From positions 1-64,000 of the forward strand of contig NZ_JBLXDN010000007.1 of assembly GCF_048264025.1 (NCBI RefSeq): a DNA stretch of 64,000 bases, given 5' to 3'. The stretch comes from Nitrincola sp048264025 (GTDB lineage Bacteria; Pseudomonadota; Gammaproteobacteria; Pseudomonadales; Balneatricaceae). The notes beneath the pieces were generated by a model. That model saw only the letters and a program-made list of their open reading frames with translations. It searched no databases and was not told where the DNA came from. Below, piece after piece: positions 15,724 to 23,503 of the stretch. Position 1 is the first letter of the stretch. Each line of letters begins with the position of its first letter. A program made the translations under genes and the position numbers.

Positions 15724-18018
15724 ATGGCACTTCTGAAAAAAAACTTATGGTCAATTTTCTACATTTTGACCCTGCTCTTTACCCTTTACTTTGCTTTTGT
15801 CTCTTACGCCCAGTGGCAACGGCTTTTCGCCGACGCCAAAAACTCCCAAGAAAACACCCTCAAACTGATTGCTGGCTCCACTCAAGCCCTTTATAGAACC
15901 AATGAGATCATGCTAGACATCCTCGGACACCGATTTTTAGAGGATGCCACCTACCAAGACAATCAAAACGCCATGACCATGCTTAATGCGGCCCTTGAAG
16001 AAAGCCCTGCAATCATCGCCATTGCCCTGGTTGACCCTGAAGGAAACATGCTTTTTGCCACCAACAATCTGGATGTATCTAATTTCCCTAACCTCCTGGA
16101 GCAACCTCAATCTCGTGCTTCATTTATGCAAGTGATGGATTCCAGGACAATGGTTTTTGGACGAACCTATTTCTTTGAGCCCTTCCAGGACTGGATTGTT
16201 CCTATCCGCAAAGCCATACGCAATCCCGATGGCAGCGTCTATCGTGTTATCACGGCGGCTTTACGCCTGGAAGATTCTTTTGGACACATAGTCAAAACGA
16301 TTGACCATGAAAACCGTTATATTTCATTAATTGTGCGTGAGGACATGCACGTGCAATACGCCAGTAACGGCAAAGAACTCGATTACCGCCCCTACCAGGA
16401 GCTGCTTTCAAACAGCAAACAAGAGGCGATGAAACAAGCCATAGCGAAAGCCCATAGCAACGAGTTAGATGGCTTTTGGCACGACTATCAACCCATCTCG
16501 TATGTGGATAGCTCGGAAGACACCTCCCAATTAGTCTCCATCCAATATAACACCGCCTATAACCTCTGGTTTATGCTCATGACTGAAATGAAAGTGCTTT
16601 GGCAGGAGTTTGCCAAGGCACTAGGCGCCTATTTTTTGATTTTTGTGTGTGTGGAAGGAATACTGTATGTTCTGTTTCGCATCATTGCCACCGCGGAGGC
16701 CAAGCGTAACGCGGACTTGCTTCACCAAGCTACCCACGATCAACTCACCGGACTTTTAAACCGCAGCTACCTCAAAAATAATGTGCATCACTGGATTTAC
16801 CCGCAAGCTAGCCCTTTTGGACTGCTCTATGTGGATCTGGACAATTTCAAAAATGTTAATGACAGTTTTGGCCACCATCACGGTGATTTGTTGTTGCAAG
16901 AGCTGGCACAGCGGTTACGTACTATTTCACCCAAAGGGGCTGCATTATTACGCTACGGAGGTGATGAGTTCATTCTGCTAACGCCCACCCATGATGACAA
17001 GGTTCTGATAGCCTTGGCAAAGCAACTCATCGACACGGCGTCAAAATCCTATCAGATTAACTCTATGCGTTTACATGTCGGTGCCAGTGTGGGTATTGCA
17101 AAATACCCACAGCACGGCGAAAGTATGGATGATTTGTTGCGTGCAGCCGACATTGCCATGTACGAATCCAAGCGTCTTAAAAACACGGTGCATCTTTTTA
17201 AAGACGCGATGCAAGAGAACTACCTGCGCAACATCAATATTGAACAAGCGCTTCGCGGTGCCATAGAAAATCATGAGTTTTTCATGGTTTATCAACCGCA
17301 AATCAACGCCGATGGCAGCTTTTACGGGGTAGAGGCGTTAGTTCGCTGGAACAGTCCAATCCTTGGCAGCGTCCCCCCGGATGCCTTCATTCCCGTTGCG
17401 GAAACGGCTGGACAAATGCCCACTCTGGGGCGATACATCATTGAAACCACCTTCAAAGACATCAAGCAGATACAGCAGGCTCTTGGCACCACGTTTTACA
17501 CTTCTATTAATCTGTCTGCGCGGCAACTGTTAGAACCTGACTTTGCGTCTTATTTTATTGGCAAGATGCAGCAAGAAAACATCAATGGTGTTTGGGTAAC
17601 CTTGGAGATTACTGAGAGTTTGCTCATTGAAGATATTCCAAGTGTTCTGCCCCTCTTGCACACCCTCAAAAGCTACGGTGTGCAGCTATCTATGGATGAT
17701 TTTGGTACAGGCTATTCTTCTTTGAGCATGTTGCGCATGCTGCCCATTGATGAGCTGAAAATTGACAAAAGCTTTATTGATGCCGCTTTAGCCGACAAAA
17801 GTGCCCAACAAATGGCCCAAAGTATTGTCACTATCGGTAAAAACCTTGAAATTGATGTAGTAGCCGAGGGAATAGAAACCCAAGAACAGCTAGAGATGCT
17901 TACCCGTTTTGGTTGCGACAGGTTTCAAGGCTACTATTTTGCTCGACCTCTGGGTAAAGAAGACTTGGCTCACTTCGTTAAAGAAACGCTTTCGCTGATC
18001 AGCCGCCGGCCAGTTTGA
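15724..18018 (+). CDS. bifunctional GGDEF-EAL protein with periplasmic sensor
   Basis: A 764-aa inner-membrane c-di-GMP enzyme. An N-terminal transmembrane helix (about 7-27) and a second (about 300-320) enclose a Cache-like periplasmic sensor. The GGDEF domain has an intact motif at residues 412-416 preceded by RY, with no RxxD inhibitory site upstream. The EAL domain has EAL at 537-539, followed by TESLL, DDFGTGYSSL and VAEGIET, so the metal and catalytic residues look intact. Both synthesis and hydrolysis of c-di-GMP are possible; which dominates is unknown. The gene looks somewhat AT-richer than its neighbours, and the TGGGGTCAGG motif lies just upstream, so acquisition by transfer is possible. 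Its 3' end overlaps yciH by 20 bp. Confidence 0.93.
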   Translation: MALLKKNLWSIFYILTLLFTLYFAFVSYAQWQRLFADAKNSQENTLKLIAGSTQALYRTNEIMLDILGHRFLEDATYQDNQNAMTMLNAALEESPAIIAIALVDPEGNMLFATNNLDVSNFPNLLEQPQSRASFMQVMDSRTMVFGRTYFFEPFQDWIVPIRKAIRNPDGSVYRVITAALRLEDSFGHIVKTIDHENRYISLIVREDMHVQYASNGKELDYRPYQELLSNSKQEAMKQAIAKAHSNELDGFWHDYQPISYVDSSEDTSQLVSIQYNTAYNLWFMLMTEMKVLWQEFAKALGAYFLIFVCVEGILYVLFRIIATAEAKRNADLLHQATHDQLTGLLNRSYLKNNVHHWIYPQASPFGLLYVDLDNFKNVNDSFGHHHGDLLLQELAQRLRTISPKGAALLRYGGDEFILLTPTHDDKVLIALAKQLIDTASKSYQINSMRLHVGASVGIAKYPQHGESMDDLLRAADIAMYESKRLKNTVHLFKDAMQENYLRNINIEQALRGAIENHEFFMVYQPQINADGSFYGVEALVRWNSPILGSVPPDAFIPVAETAGQMPTLGRYIIETTFKDIKQIQQALGTTFYTSINLSARQLLEPDFASYFIGKMQQENINGVWVTLEITESLLIEDIPSVLPLLHTLKSYGVQLSMDDFGTGYSSLSMLRMLPIDELKIDKSFIDAALADKSAQQMAQSIVTIGKNLEIDVVAEGIETQEQLEMLTRFGCDRFQGYYFARPLGKEDLAHFVKETLSLISRRPV

Positions 18019-18373
18019 CCTTAAAACCTTCCGCTTCCAGGATAGATTTAATCAACTCTCGCTGATCACCCTGTATCTCAACAATACCGTCTTTGACCGA
18101 TCCCCCGGTACCACAACGTTGCTTGATCTTCTTAGCCAACTGTTTCAGTTCAGCTTCGGCCAAAGGAATTCCGTTGACAGTCGTAACACCCTTGCCCTTG
18201 CGACCAGCCACTTCACGGCGGATACGCACTATGCCGTCCAACGTTGCCAGACGTGACTGCTCAGCTAACTGCTCACAAACACATTCAGCCAGCGGCTGAG
18301 AACACTCAGGGCAATGTTTTCCGCTTTCAGTCGAATAGACCAGTCCACTGAGTTGATCTTTTAATGATGCCAT
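17999..18373 (-). CDS. yciH: SUI1/eIF1-like protein YciH
   Basis: A 124-aa cytoplasmic protein of the SUI1/eIF1 family. The bacterial YciH binds the ribosome and is reported to influence initiation fidelity. A CPECSQPLAECVC segment (residues about 21-33) could bind metal. The SUI1 core follows: GRKGKGVTTVNGIPL, KIKQRCGTGGSVKDG and VEIQGDQRELIKSIL. The length fits bacterial members, which are slightly over 100 aa. It starts at ATG 18373 after a GGAGG ribosome site and overlaps the convergent GGDEF-EAL gene by 20 bp at the 3' end. Confidence 0.93.
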   Translation of the reverse strand: MASLKDQLSGLVYSTESGKHCPECSQPLAECVCEQLAEQSRLATLDGIVRIRREVAGRKGKGVTTVNGIPLAEAELKQLAKKIKQRCGTGGSVKDGIVEIQGDQRELIKSILEAEGFKVKLAGG

Positions 18374-18400
18374 TCATTACCTCCTATCACTCGGTACAGC

Positions 18401-19729
18401 TTAACCTACTCCGCCGCCTATCTGGCGAGCCAAATAATTGGCGTAAGTGTCTGTCATTCCGCCAATAAAATCTACAGCACGCATATAGCTGTCGTACAAC
18501 GGCCAACTTGCCGGAGGTGCATGAATACCCAGCAAGGTAATAATCTTTTCGGTACGATACCCCAAGGCTTCGCCCTGTCGCTGATGGGATTCATACACAG
18601 CATCGCAGAAGGCATCCAGTAAGACACCCAGGGTGGTGTAGGCCCCCACCTCCTGCTCGGCTTTACGGTTATTTGGAAATACGCGGGTACGGGCAATACT
18701 TTTGGCCGTGTTCAGTCCTTCAGCCACCATCGGATCACCATCACTGAGCAGTTCCCCCTGGAAAGAACCCGCCATGATGGATTCATAATGCTGACAATAG
18801 GTCTGCACCGCCGCATTGACCATGTTTTCCATGGCTTTGCCACGCAGTGCCGAAATCTTGCGCCGAGCGGAAGCCTGAGAGTTGAAAATAGCATCATCAA
18901 AACTCAGATCGCCACACAGCTGCAGCAAGATAGGTTTGACCTCCTCGAAGGTGAGAATCTGTAGTTCGATGGCATCTTCAAGATCGAGGATGGCATAACA
19001 GATATCATCGGCGGCTTCCATCAACCAGGCCAATGGATGGCGTGACCAGTAATTCTCTCCCAGTGAAATAAGGCCCAGCTCATTACCCAAAGCATTGAGG
19101 ATATCCACTTCGGTCTGGAATACACTGAACTTACCCTTGTCCCCCCCCTGATCCACCGTCCAGGGATACTTTAACAACGTGCCCAGAGTGGGATAGGTCA
19201 AACGCAAGCCACCGTCAAACAAATTGTTCTCGATACGAGTGACCACCCGAAATCCTTGTGCATTACCTTCAAAGGTTTGCAGGTCAGCCAGTTGCAGTGG
19301 GCTTAAACTTTCAAAGCGCGGATCTTTGGCATGCCGCCTGAACCAATCACGTATTGCATATTCCCCCGCATGGCCAAACGGCGGGTTGCCGATGTCATGC
19401 GCCAAACAGGCCGACTGGACTATGGTACCCAGATCATGCGGTGTTACCCAGGAGGGCAATTGATCAGCAAGCAACTCGCCTACTCGAATGCCCAGGCTAC
19501 GCCCTAAACTACCGACTTCGATCGAATGGGTCAGTCGGGTATGAATATGATCGTTCAATGCCAGTGGGTGTACCTGAGTCTTGCGTCCCAGACGCCGAAA
19601 TGCACTGGAAAAGACAATGCGATCATTGTCCTTGTGAAAATGACTTCGACCTGTCTCTTCAGCTGTCAGCAACTCATGACCATAGCGTTTGGTGGTTAAC
19701 AAACGTGACCATTGCATACTTCTGCCCAT
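18401..19729 (-). CDS. dgt: deoxyguanosinetriphosphate triphosphohydrolase
   Basis: A 442-aa HD-domain enzyme that splits dGTP (or other dNTPs) into nucleoside and triphosphate and so tunes dNTP pools. Motifs are FSSAFRRLGRKTQVHPL (about residues 40-56), the metal ligands in TRLTHSIEVGSLGRSLG, the HD pair in CLAHDIGNPPFGHAGE, and a later D in EAADDICYAILDLEDA. I chose ATG 19729, with AGGA nine bases upstream; a TTG at 19738 and an ATG at 19717 are alternatives. It nearly abuts the HopJ-family gene upstream (stop at 19735), so the two are probably co-transcribed. Confidence 0.92.
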   Translation of the reverse strand: MGRSMQWSRLLTTKRYGHELLTAEETGRSHFHKDNDRIVFSSAFRRLGRKTQVHPLALNDHIHTRLTHSIEVGSLGRSLGIRVGELLADQLPSWVTPHDLGTIVQSACLAHDIGNPPFGHAGEYAIRDWFRRHAKDPRFESLSPLQLADLQTFEGNAQGFRVVTRIENNLFDGGLRLTYPTLGTLLKYPWTVDQGGDKGKFSVFQTEVDILNALGNELGLISLGENYWSRHPLAWLMEAADDICYAILDLEDAIELQILTFEEVKPILLQLCGDLSFDDAIFNSQASARRKISALRGKAMENMVNAAVQTYCQHYESIMAGSFQGELLSDGDPMVAEGLNTAKSIARTRVFPNNRKAEQEVGAYTTLGVLLDAFCDAVYESHQRQGEALGYRTEKIITLLGIHAPPASWPLYDSYMRAVDFIGGMTDTYANYLARQIGGGVG

Positions 19730-19734
19730 GTTTT

Positions 19735-20094
19735 TCAATCCTGCTTGAGCACGAGTGCCTGACCTTCAAACGCCACACCCGACCAGCCGTGACGCATGAA
19801 GTTACGAATATTCTGATGATCGTCAGCCTCGGGATGCTGCAACACATCCACAAGGTAATAGTCACCGAAAGCGTTCAGAGTGGCAGTTTCACTCAGGCCA
19901 TGTTGTTGGGCAAAGGCCAAGATTTTGCACGAGCCGTTGTTGCTGCCTGCTGCATTTAACAATTCACCGTTACGAAAAGCCATCGGGGTAAAATCATAAA
20001 AGTGATCAATACACGCAATAACCTGGGTAAAACTAACCGAAGCCCGCTGTAGGGATTGAATCAGCATTTCAGGAGTCATAGCCTGTTGTGTCAT
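19735..20094 (-). CDS. HopJ-family protein
   Basis: A 119-aa protein of the HopJ family (named after a Pseudomonas syringae effector). The family is widespread in free-living bacteria and is usually not an effector. Diagnostic blocks are HFYDFTPMAFRNGELLNAAG, NNGSCKILAFAQ, FGDYYLVDVL and DDHQNIRNFMRHGW. No signal peptide or type III context is seen. It lies between dgt and a retropepsin-like gene on the same strand, with 14 bp to the upstream stop. The function in this setting is unknown. Confidence 0.88.
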   Translation of the reverse strand: MTQQAMTPEMLIQSLQRASVSFTQVIACIDHFYDFTPMAFRNGELLNAAGSNNGSCKILAFAQQHGLSETATLNAFGDYYLVDVLQHPEADDHQNIRNFMRHGWSGVAFEGQALVLKQD

Positions 20095-20108
20095 TAGATA
20101 GGGTTTCC

Positions 20109-20627
20109 TCAGGGAATACGTAAGGTCAGGGTGCCATCACGCTGGGTCATTTCAAGGTTTTTCATAAAGCTCATTCCCAGCAGCACTATGTCAGACGGCA
20201 TATGCGGATTGATATGCGCCTGAACATGATCCAGACGGATATTACCTAACTGTACCGTTTTCAGCTCTGTCTGGTAAACATCAATCACACCACTGGCCGT
20301 GGTAACACGGCTGGACCGCCCGGGCTGCAATTGCGCCTGTCGCGCGACAGCTTCTGGCACACTGATTGTAGTCGCTCCGGTGTCGAGCAGAAATACCACC
20401 GGATGACCGTTGATCATTCCCGGTGCAATGTAATGGCCACTGCGATTACGCTGCAACACGACTTCTGCTGGCCCGTCTGTTTCTGCCAGTGTCAGATGCT
20501 GGTTAGGATGATCACGACGCTCAAGATAACCACTGAAGTAAAGGGCAAAGGCGAGCAACAACAGCAACCAGAAGGCCACCTGGAACAGGCGTGCAGTCGT
20601 ACGACGAGTCTGATCCGGATGCCTCAT
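20109..20627 (-). CDS. membrane-anchored retropepsin-like aspartic protease
   Basis: A 172-aa protein of the clan AA aspartic-protease family. A single N-terminal membrane helix (about residues 14-32) anchors a periplasmic domain. The catalytic motif VFLLDTGATTISVP is at about residues 78-91, and the second signature IVLLGMSFMKNLEM is near residue 152. Monomers are half the size of pepsin and presumably dimerise. The substrate is unknown. It lies upstream of the HopJ-family gene on the same strand, suggesting an operon with dgt. It is one of four retropepsin-like genes in this window. Confidence 0.82.
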   Translation of the reverse strand: MRHPDQTRRTTARLFQVAFWLLLLLAFALYFSGYLERRDHPNQHLTLAETDGPAEVVLQRNRSGHYIAPGMINGHPVVFLLDTGATTISVPEAVARQAQLQPGRSSRVTTASGVIDVYQTELKTVQLGNIRLDHVQAHINPHMPSDIVLLGMSFMKNLEMTQRDGTLTLRIP

Positions 20628-20672
20628 AAAGGATTATGCCCTGTGTTTCAATGCTATTACGTCAGAGTATAC

Positions 20673-22076
20673 CTAGGAGCGCTGCTGATAGTCATCCAAA
20701 GCGGACTGTCGAGCCGACTTATAGTCAATAATCGGCGCCGGTCGCCCCATCGACTGACCTGCACCCGGGAGGTGGCGTTGTCGACGTGATACATTAGCCA
20801 GTTCCGGTAGCCAATGCAGCAGAAAAGCGCCATCTGGATCGAACTTTTCACTCTGAAGCTGGGGATTGAATATACGAAAATAGGGCGCGGCATCAGCGCC
20901 TACCGATGCCGCCCATTGCCAGCCACCCAGGTTAGAGGCAAAGTCAGCATCGATCAGGTGTGCCATAAAAAAATCGGCACCCAAGCGCCAGTCAACGCGT
21001 AGCAATTTGGTCAGAAAAGAGGCAACCACCATGCGCAAACGGTTGTGCATCCAGCCGGTAGTCAGTAACTGTTTCATCGCTGCATCTACAATGGGATAAC
21101 CAGTTTCACCACGACACCAAGCGTCGAACAAGGCAGGCTGATGCTGCCAACTGATACGCTGTTCCACGTCAGCTCTGAAGGGCTCCAGGCGGCTCATCTC
21201 TGGCCAGGCGACCAGCAAATGACGGTAAAACTCCCGCCAGATCAACTCGTTCAACCAGATACTGTCCAGCCAGGCATCGCTTCCAGACTCAACCTTAAGG
21301 CATTGCAAGCACTGTAAGGGCGACAGCGCACCAATAGACAAATAGGGCGACAAGCGCGAGGTGCCATCGATAGCGGGAAAATCCCGCTGACCGGCATAGT
21401 CACTTACCGCGTTGTGGATAAACGCATTCAGGCGGGCATGCACCGCCGCTTCACCGACTGGCCAGCCTTGCGGATCATAGGGCATTAACCGTGAAGCCAG
21501 TGCCTGGTAACCCAAGTCATCAGGGAGACTATCCGAAGGAGTGATGTCGGGCTGAGCTGCCGGCATACCCAAGGGTTCGGGTAGCTGTTGCAGGTATTTT
21601 TGTCGCCAGGCGCGACTGAAAGGCGTGAAGACTTTGAACATCCCACCCTGCCCGGTCACCACCTGACCCGGTGGAATAATCAATTCGCCATGATACCCCA
21701 GGCAACGTACCCCAGCCGCCTCCAGTTCAGCGCAGACCTGTTGGTCGCGACGACGTTCATTGAGTGGGTATTCGTAGTTGAAATAGAGTGTATCCGCTTG
21801 CAACTCAGTGGCCAGTTGCTGCAACGTAGCGGGTACCTCGCTAAAACGATTAAGCTGCACGACCCGCAAGCCAATATTCAATTCAGCCAGGTCTGACTTC
21901 AAAGCCCTAAGCTGATCTCGCCAAAGTGCCAGCCTTGCGGGTGCCTCACTGTGTAACTGCCACTGCTGCGGCGTCAGCGTTACTACAGCCGTCACACCCG
22001 CTTGTGTTTCACAGGCATAAAAAAGCGCCGGATTATCCAGCCGGCGCAAATCGTTACGTAACCAAACCAGTTTCAT
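20673..22076 (-). CDS. phrB: CPD photolyase
   Basis: A 467-aa deoxyribodipyrimidine photolyase that repairs cyclobutane pyrimidine dimers with light. The N-terminal Rossmann antenna domain begins KLVWLRNDLRRLDNPAL. The C-terminal FAD domain shows SRLSPYLSIGALS, WLNELIWREFYRHLL, TTGWMHNRLRMVVASFL and the FAD/Trp-rich NLGGWQWAASVGADAAPYFR. The length is near E. coli PhrB (472). I chose ATG 22076; it is 8 bp after the chrR-like stop (22085), so it is the third gene of the sigma/anti-sigma operon. Photolyase is a known member of RpoE-ChrR regulons. Confidence 0.95.
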   Translation of the reverse strand: MKLVWLRNDLRRLDNPALFYACETQAGVTAVVTLTPQQWQLHSEAPARLALWRDQLRALKSDLAELNIGLRVVQLNRFSEVPATLQQLATELQADTLYFNYEYPLNERRRDQQVCAELEAAGVRCLGYHGELIIPPGQVVTGQGGMFKVFTPFSRAWRQKYLQQLPEPLGMPAAQPDITPSDSLPDDLGYQALASRLMPYDPQGWPVGEAAVHARLNAFIHNAVSDYAGQRDFPAIDGTSRLSPYLSIGALSPLQCLQCLKVESGSDAWLDSIWLNELIWREFYRHLLVAWPEMSRLEPFRADVEQRISWQHQPALFDAWCRGETGYPIVDAAMKQLLTTGWMHNRLRMVVASFLTKLLRVDWRLGADFFMAHLIDADFASNLGGWQWAASVGADAAPYFRIFNPQLQSEKFDPDGAFLLHWLPELANVSRRQRHLPGAGQSMGRPAPIIDYKSARQSALDDYQQRS

Positions 22077-22084
22077 CGACACGC

Positions 22085-22738
22085 TTACATACCAATAAAG
22101 GGTTGAACCAAACGCCCCATCAGCCCGGTAAACTTCAAAGGAGCATCTGTAGCAATCAGACAAATACAGTCTTGGTCTGTATCTACCAACGGCTGATGAT
22201 GCACTTCGCCATCCAGGTCAGCCACATCACCAACACTGAAGCGTCCGATTTCATCCGAGTAAGACCCGCTCAGGATCAGGGTTAGCTCACTGCCGCTGTG
22301 GGTGTGGTGCGGGACAGAGACACCCGGTGCTATTTTTAGCAAGCGTGTAGTGCCCTTACCGCCAAGATTCAGATCGATATGATGAACGCCGTACCCCAGG
22401 CGTTTCCATGGAAGCTGCTCCAATGAACTATTGATGTAATGATACAAGGGCGCAGGGACACCCGCTGGTATTTCTGGTGACTTGACCAGTGATGAAACTT
22501 CCGTCGCCATGTCATCATCCAGGCGTGCCATTAATTGATCCAGAGCACTGTCATGTAAGGGTAAAGGGGCGATTTTATCCAGCAAAACGCCGCCGATGGC
22601 TTCGGCCTGACGCACTCGCTCGCAGCATTCCGGGCACCAATGCAGGTGACAAGCAACCAACAGTGCCATGCCTTGGGGTAAACTACCGGCTGCATAAGCC
22701 ATCAGGGTAGCATCGTCGAAGTGGTGGCGAATATTCAT
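22085..22738 (-). CDS. chrR: ChrR-type zinc anti-sigma factor
   Basis: A 217-aa cytoplasmic anti-sigma factor. The N-terminal ZAS domain has the zinc motif H-x3-C-x2-C within HLHWCPEC (about residues 33-40) and an earlier His. The C-terminal cupin domain carries VPHHTHSGSELTLILSG with metal-ligand histidines and Glu. In Rhodobacter ChrR releases RpoE on singlet oxygen. The ATG at 22738 follows GGAGGA and overlaps the sigma-factor stop (22735) as ATGA, so the two are translationally coupled. Its partner is the ECF sigma factor immediately upstream. Confidence 0.93.
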   Translation of the reverse strand: MNIRHHFDDATLMAYAAGSLPQGMALLVACHLHWCPECCERVRQAEAIGGVLLDKIAPLPLHDSALDQLMARLDDDMATEVSSLVKSPEIPAGVPAPLYHYINSSLEQLPWKRLGYGVHHIDLNLGGKGTTRLLKIAPGVSVPHHTHSGSELTLILSGSYSDEIGRFSVGDVADLDGEVHHQPLVDTDQDCICLIATDAPLKFTGLMGRLVQPFIGM

Positions 22739-23310
22739 TCTTCCTCCCCCCAATGTGCTTTGAGTTTACTAAAGGCCAGACGCAGTCTGGATTTCACACT
22801 GCCTAAAGGAATGCCCAGTTGATCGGCAATTTCGGAATGGGACTTGCCCTCGTAATAAGACAGGTGCAGCACCTGTGCCTGATTTTCAGGTAACTGAGCT
22901 ATAGCGTTTTGCATACGTTCTTCAATAATGGCATGTTCTGACATATCGCGTTGATCAGGATCGGGTTCTTCTTCAGGTAATTCATATTCCACCGCCTTTT
23001 CACGACGCATACGGTCAATACAAAGATTTCGTGACAGAGTGAAAATCCAGGTACTGGCACTGGCTTTAGCTGAGTTGAACATATGGCTTTTGCGCCATAC
23101 GGACAACATCGCCTCCTGAGTGACCTCTTCAGCCGTAGCCAATGGCATGCCCAGGCGAACGATATAAGCCTTCACTCGGGGAGCAAAATAGCCAAAGATA
23201 GCCGCAAATGTTGCTTTGTCTTGTGTTTCTGCCAAAGAAGTAAGGCGTGCTGACCATTCATCACGTTCCTTTTTTTTCTTCTCTTCGGTGATTTTGATGA
23301 CTGCGTTCAC
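22735..23310 (-). CDS. rpoE: ECF sigma factor, RpoE-ChrR type
   Basis: A 191-aa group 4 sigma factor. Region 2 spans roughly residues 30-100 (TAEEVTQEAMLSVWRKSHMF, then WIFTLSRNLCIDRMRRE), and region 4 is near the C-terminus (LPENQAQVLHLSYYEGKSHSE with a helix-turn-helix ending KSRLRLAF). I chose GTG 23310, with GGGAGG four bases upstream. The in-frame ATG at 23340 would overlap the predicted transcription start, since the ECF promoter -10 is at 23349-23354. A lysine-rich stretch (EEKKKKERDEW) follows the start. It heads the operon sigma-chrR-phrB and probably autoregulates. Confidence 0.9.
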   Translation of the reverse strand: MNAVIKITEEKKKKERDEWSARLTSLAETQDKATFAAIFGYFAPRVKAYIVRLGMPLATAEEVTQEAMLSVWRKSHMFNSAKASASTWIFTLSRNLCIDRMRREKAVEYELPEEEPDPDQRDMSEHAIIEERMQNAIAQLPENQAQVLHLSYYEGKSHSEIADQLGIPLGSVKSRLRLAFSKLKAHWGEEE

Positions 23311-23348
23311 TTCGCCTCCCGTGGGCTCATCTTCCTGCATTACATACT

Positions 23349-23376
23349 CCTACGCTGCCATTAAACGGGTGGATCA
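23349..23376 (-). promoter_or_regulatory. ECF promoter driving the sigma-chrR-phrB operon
   Basis: Minus-strand -35 TGATCC (23371-23376), a 16-base spacer and -10 CGTAGG (23349-23354). The TGATC -35 matches the RpoE-ChrR class known from Rhodobacter, and the same pattern occurs on the opposite strand at 23434-23462. Transcription would start near 23342. Confidence 0.72.
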
Positions 23377-23433
23377 CTGAAAAATAAATCTAGCCAATTG
23401 AAGATAAAATACTACAAATCTAGTAAACCCTGA

Positions 23434-23462
23434 TGATCTACAAGCTTATACCGAAACGTAAG
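23434..23462 (+). promoter_or_regulatory. ECF promoter driving the FAD oxidoreductase operon
   Basis: Plus-strand -35 TGATCT (23434-23439), a 17-base spacer and -10 CGTAAG (23457-23462). It mirrors the promoter at 23349-23376. The predicted transcript start near 23469 lies after the ATG at 23465, so that ATG cannot be the start of the downstream gene. Confidence 0.72.
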
Positions 23463-23503
23463 CTATGGATATATCGAGACACATCGGCATGAGGCCAGAT
23501 TTT

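Noticed and set aside
19735..20094. HopJ-family protein as a type III secretion effector
   Set aside because: The family name comes from a plant pathogen, but there is no secretion-system gene or secretion signal here and the gene sits in a housekeeping operon.
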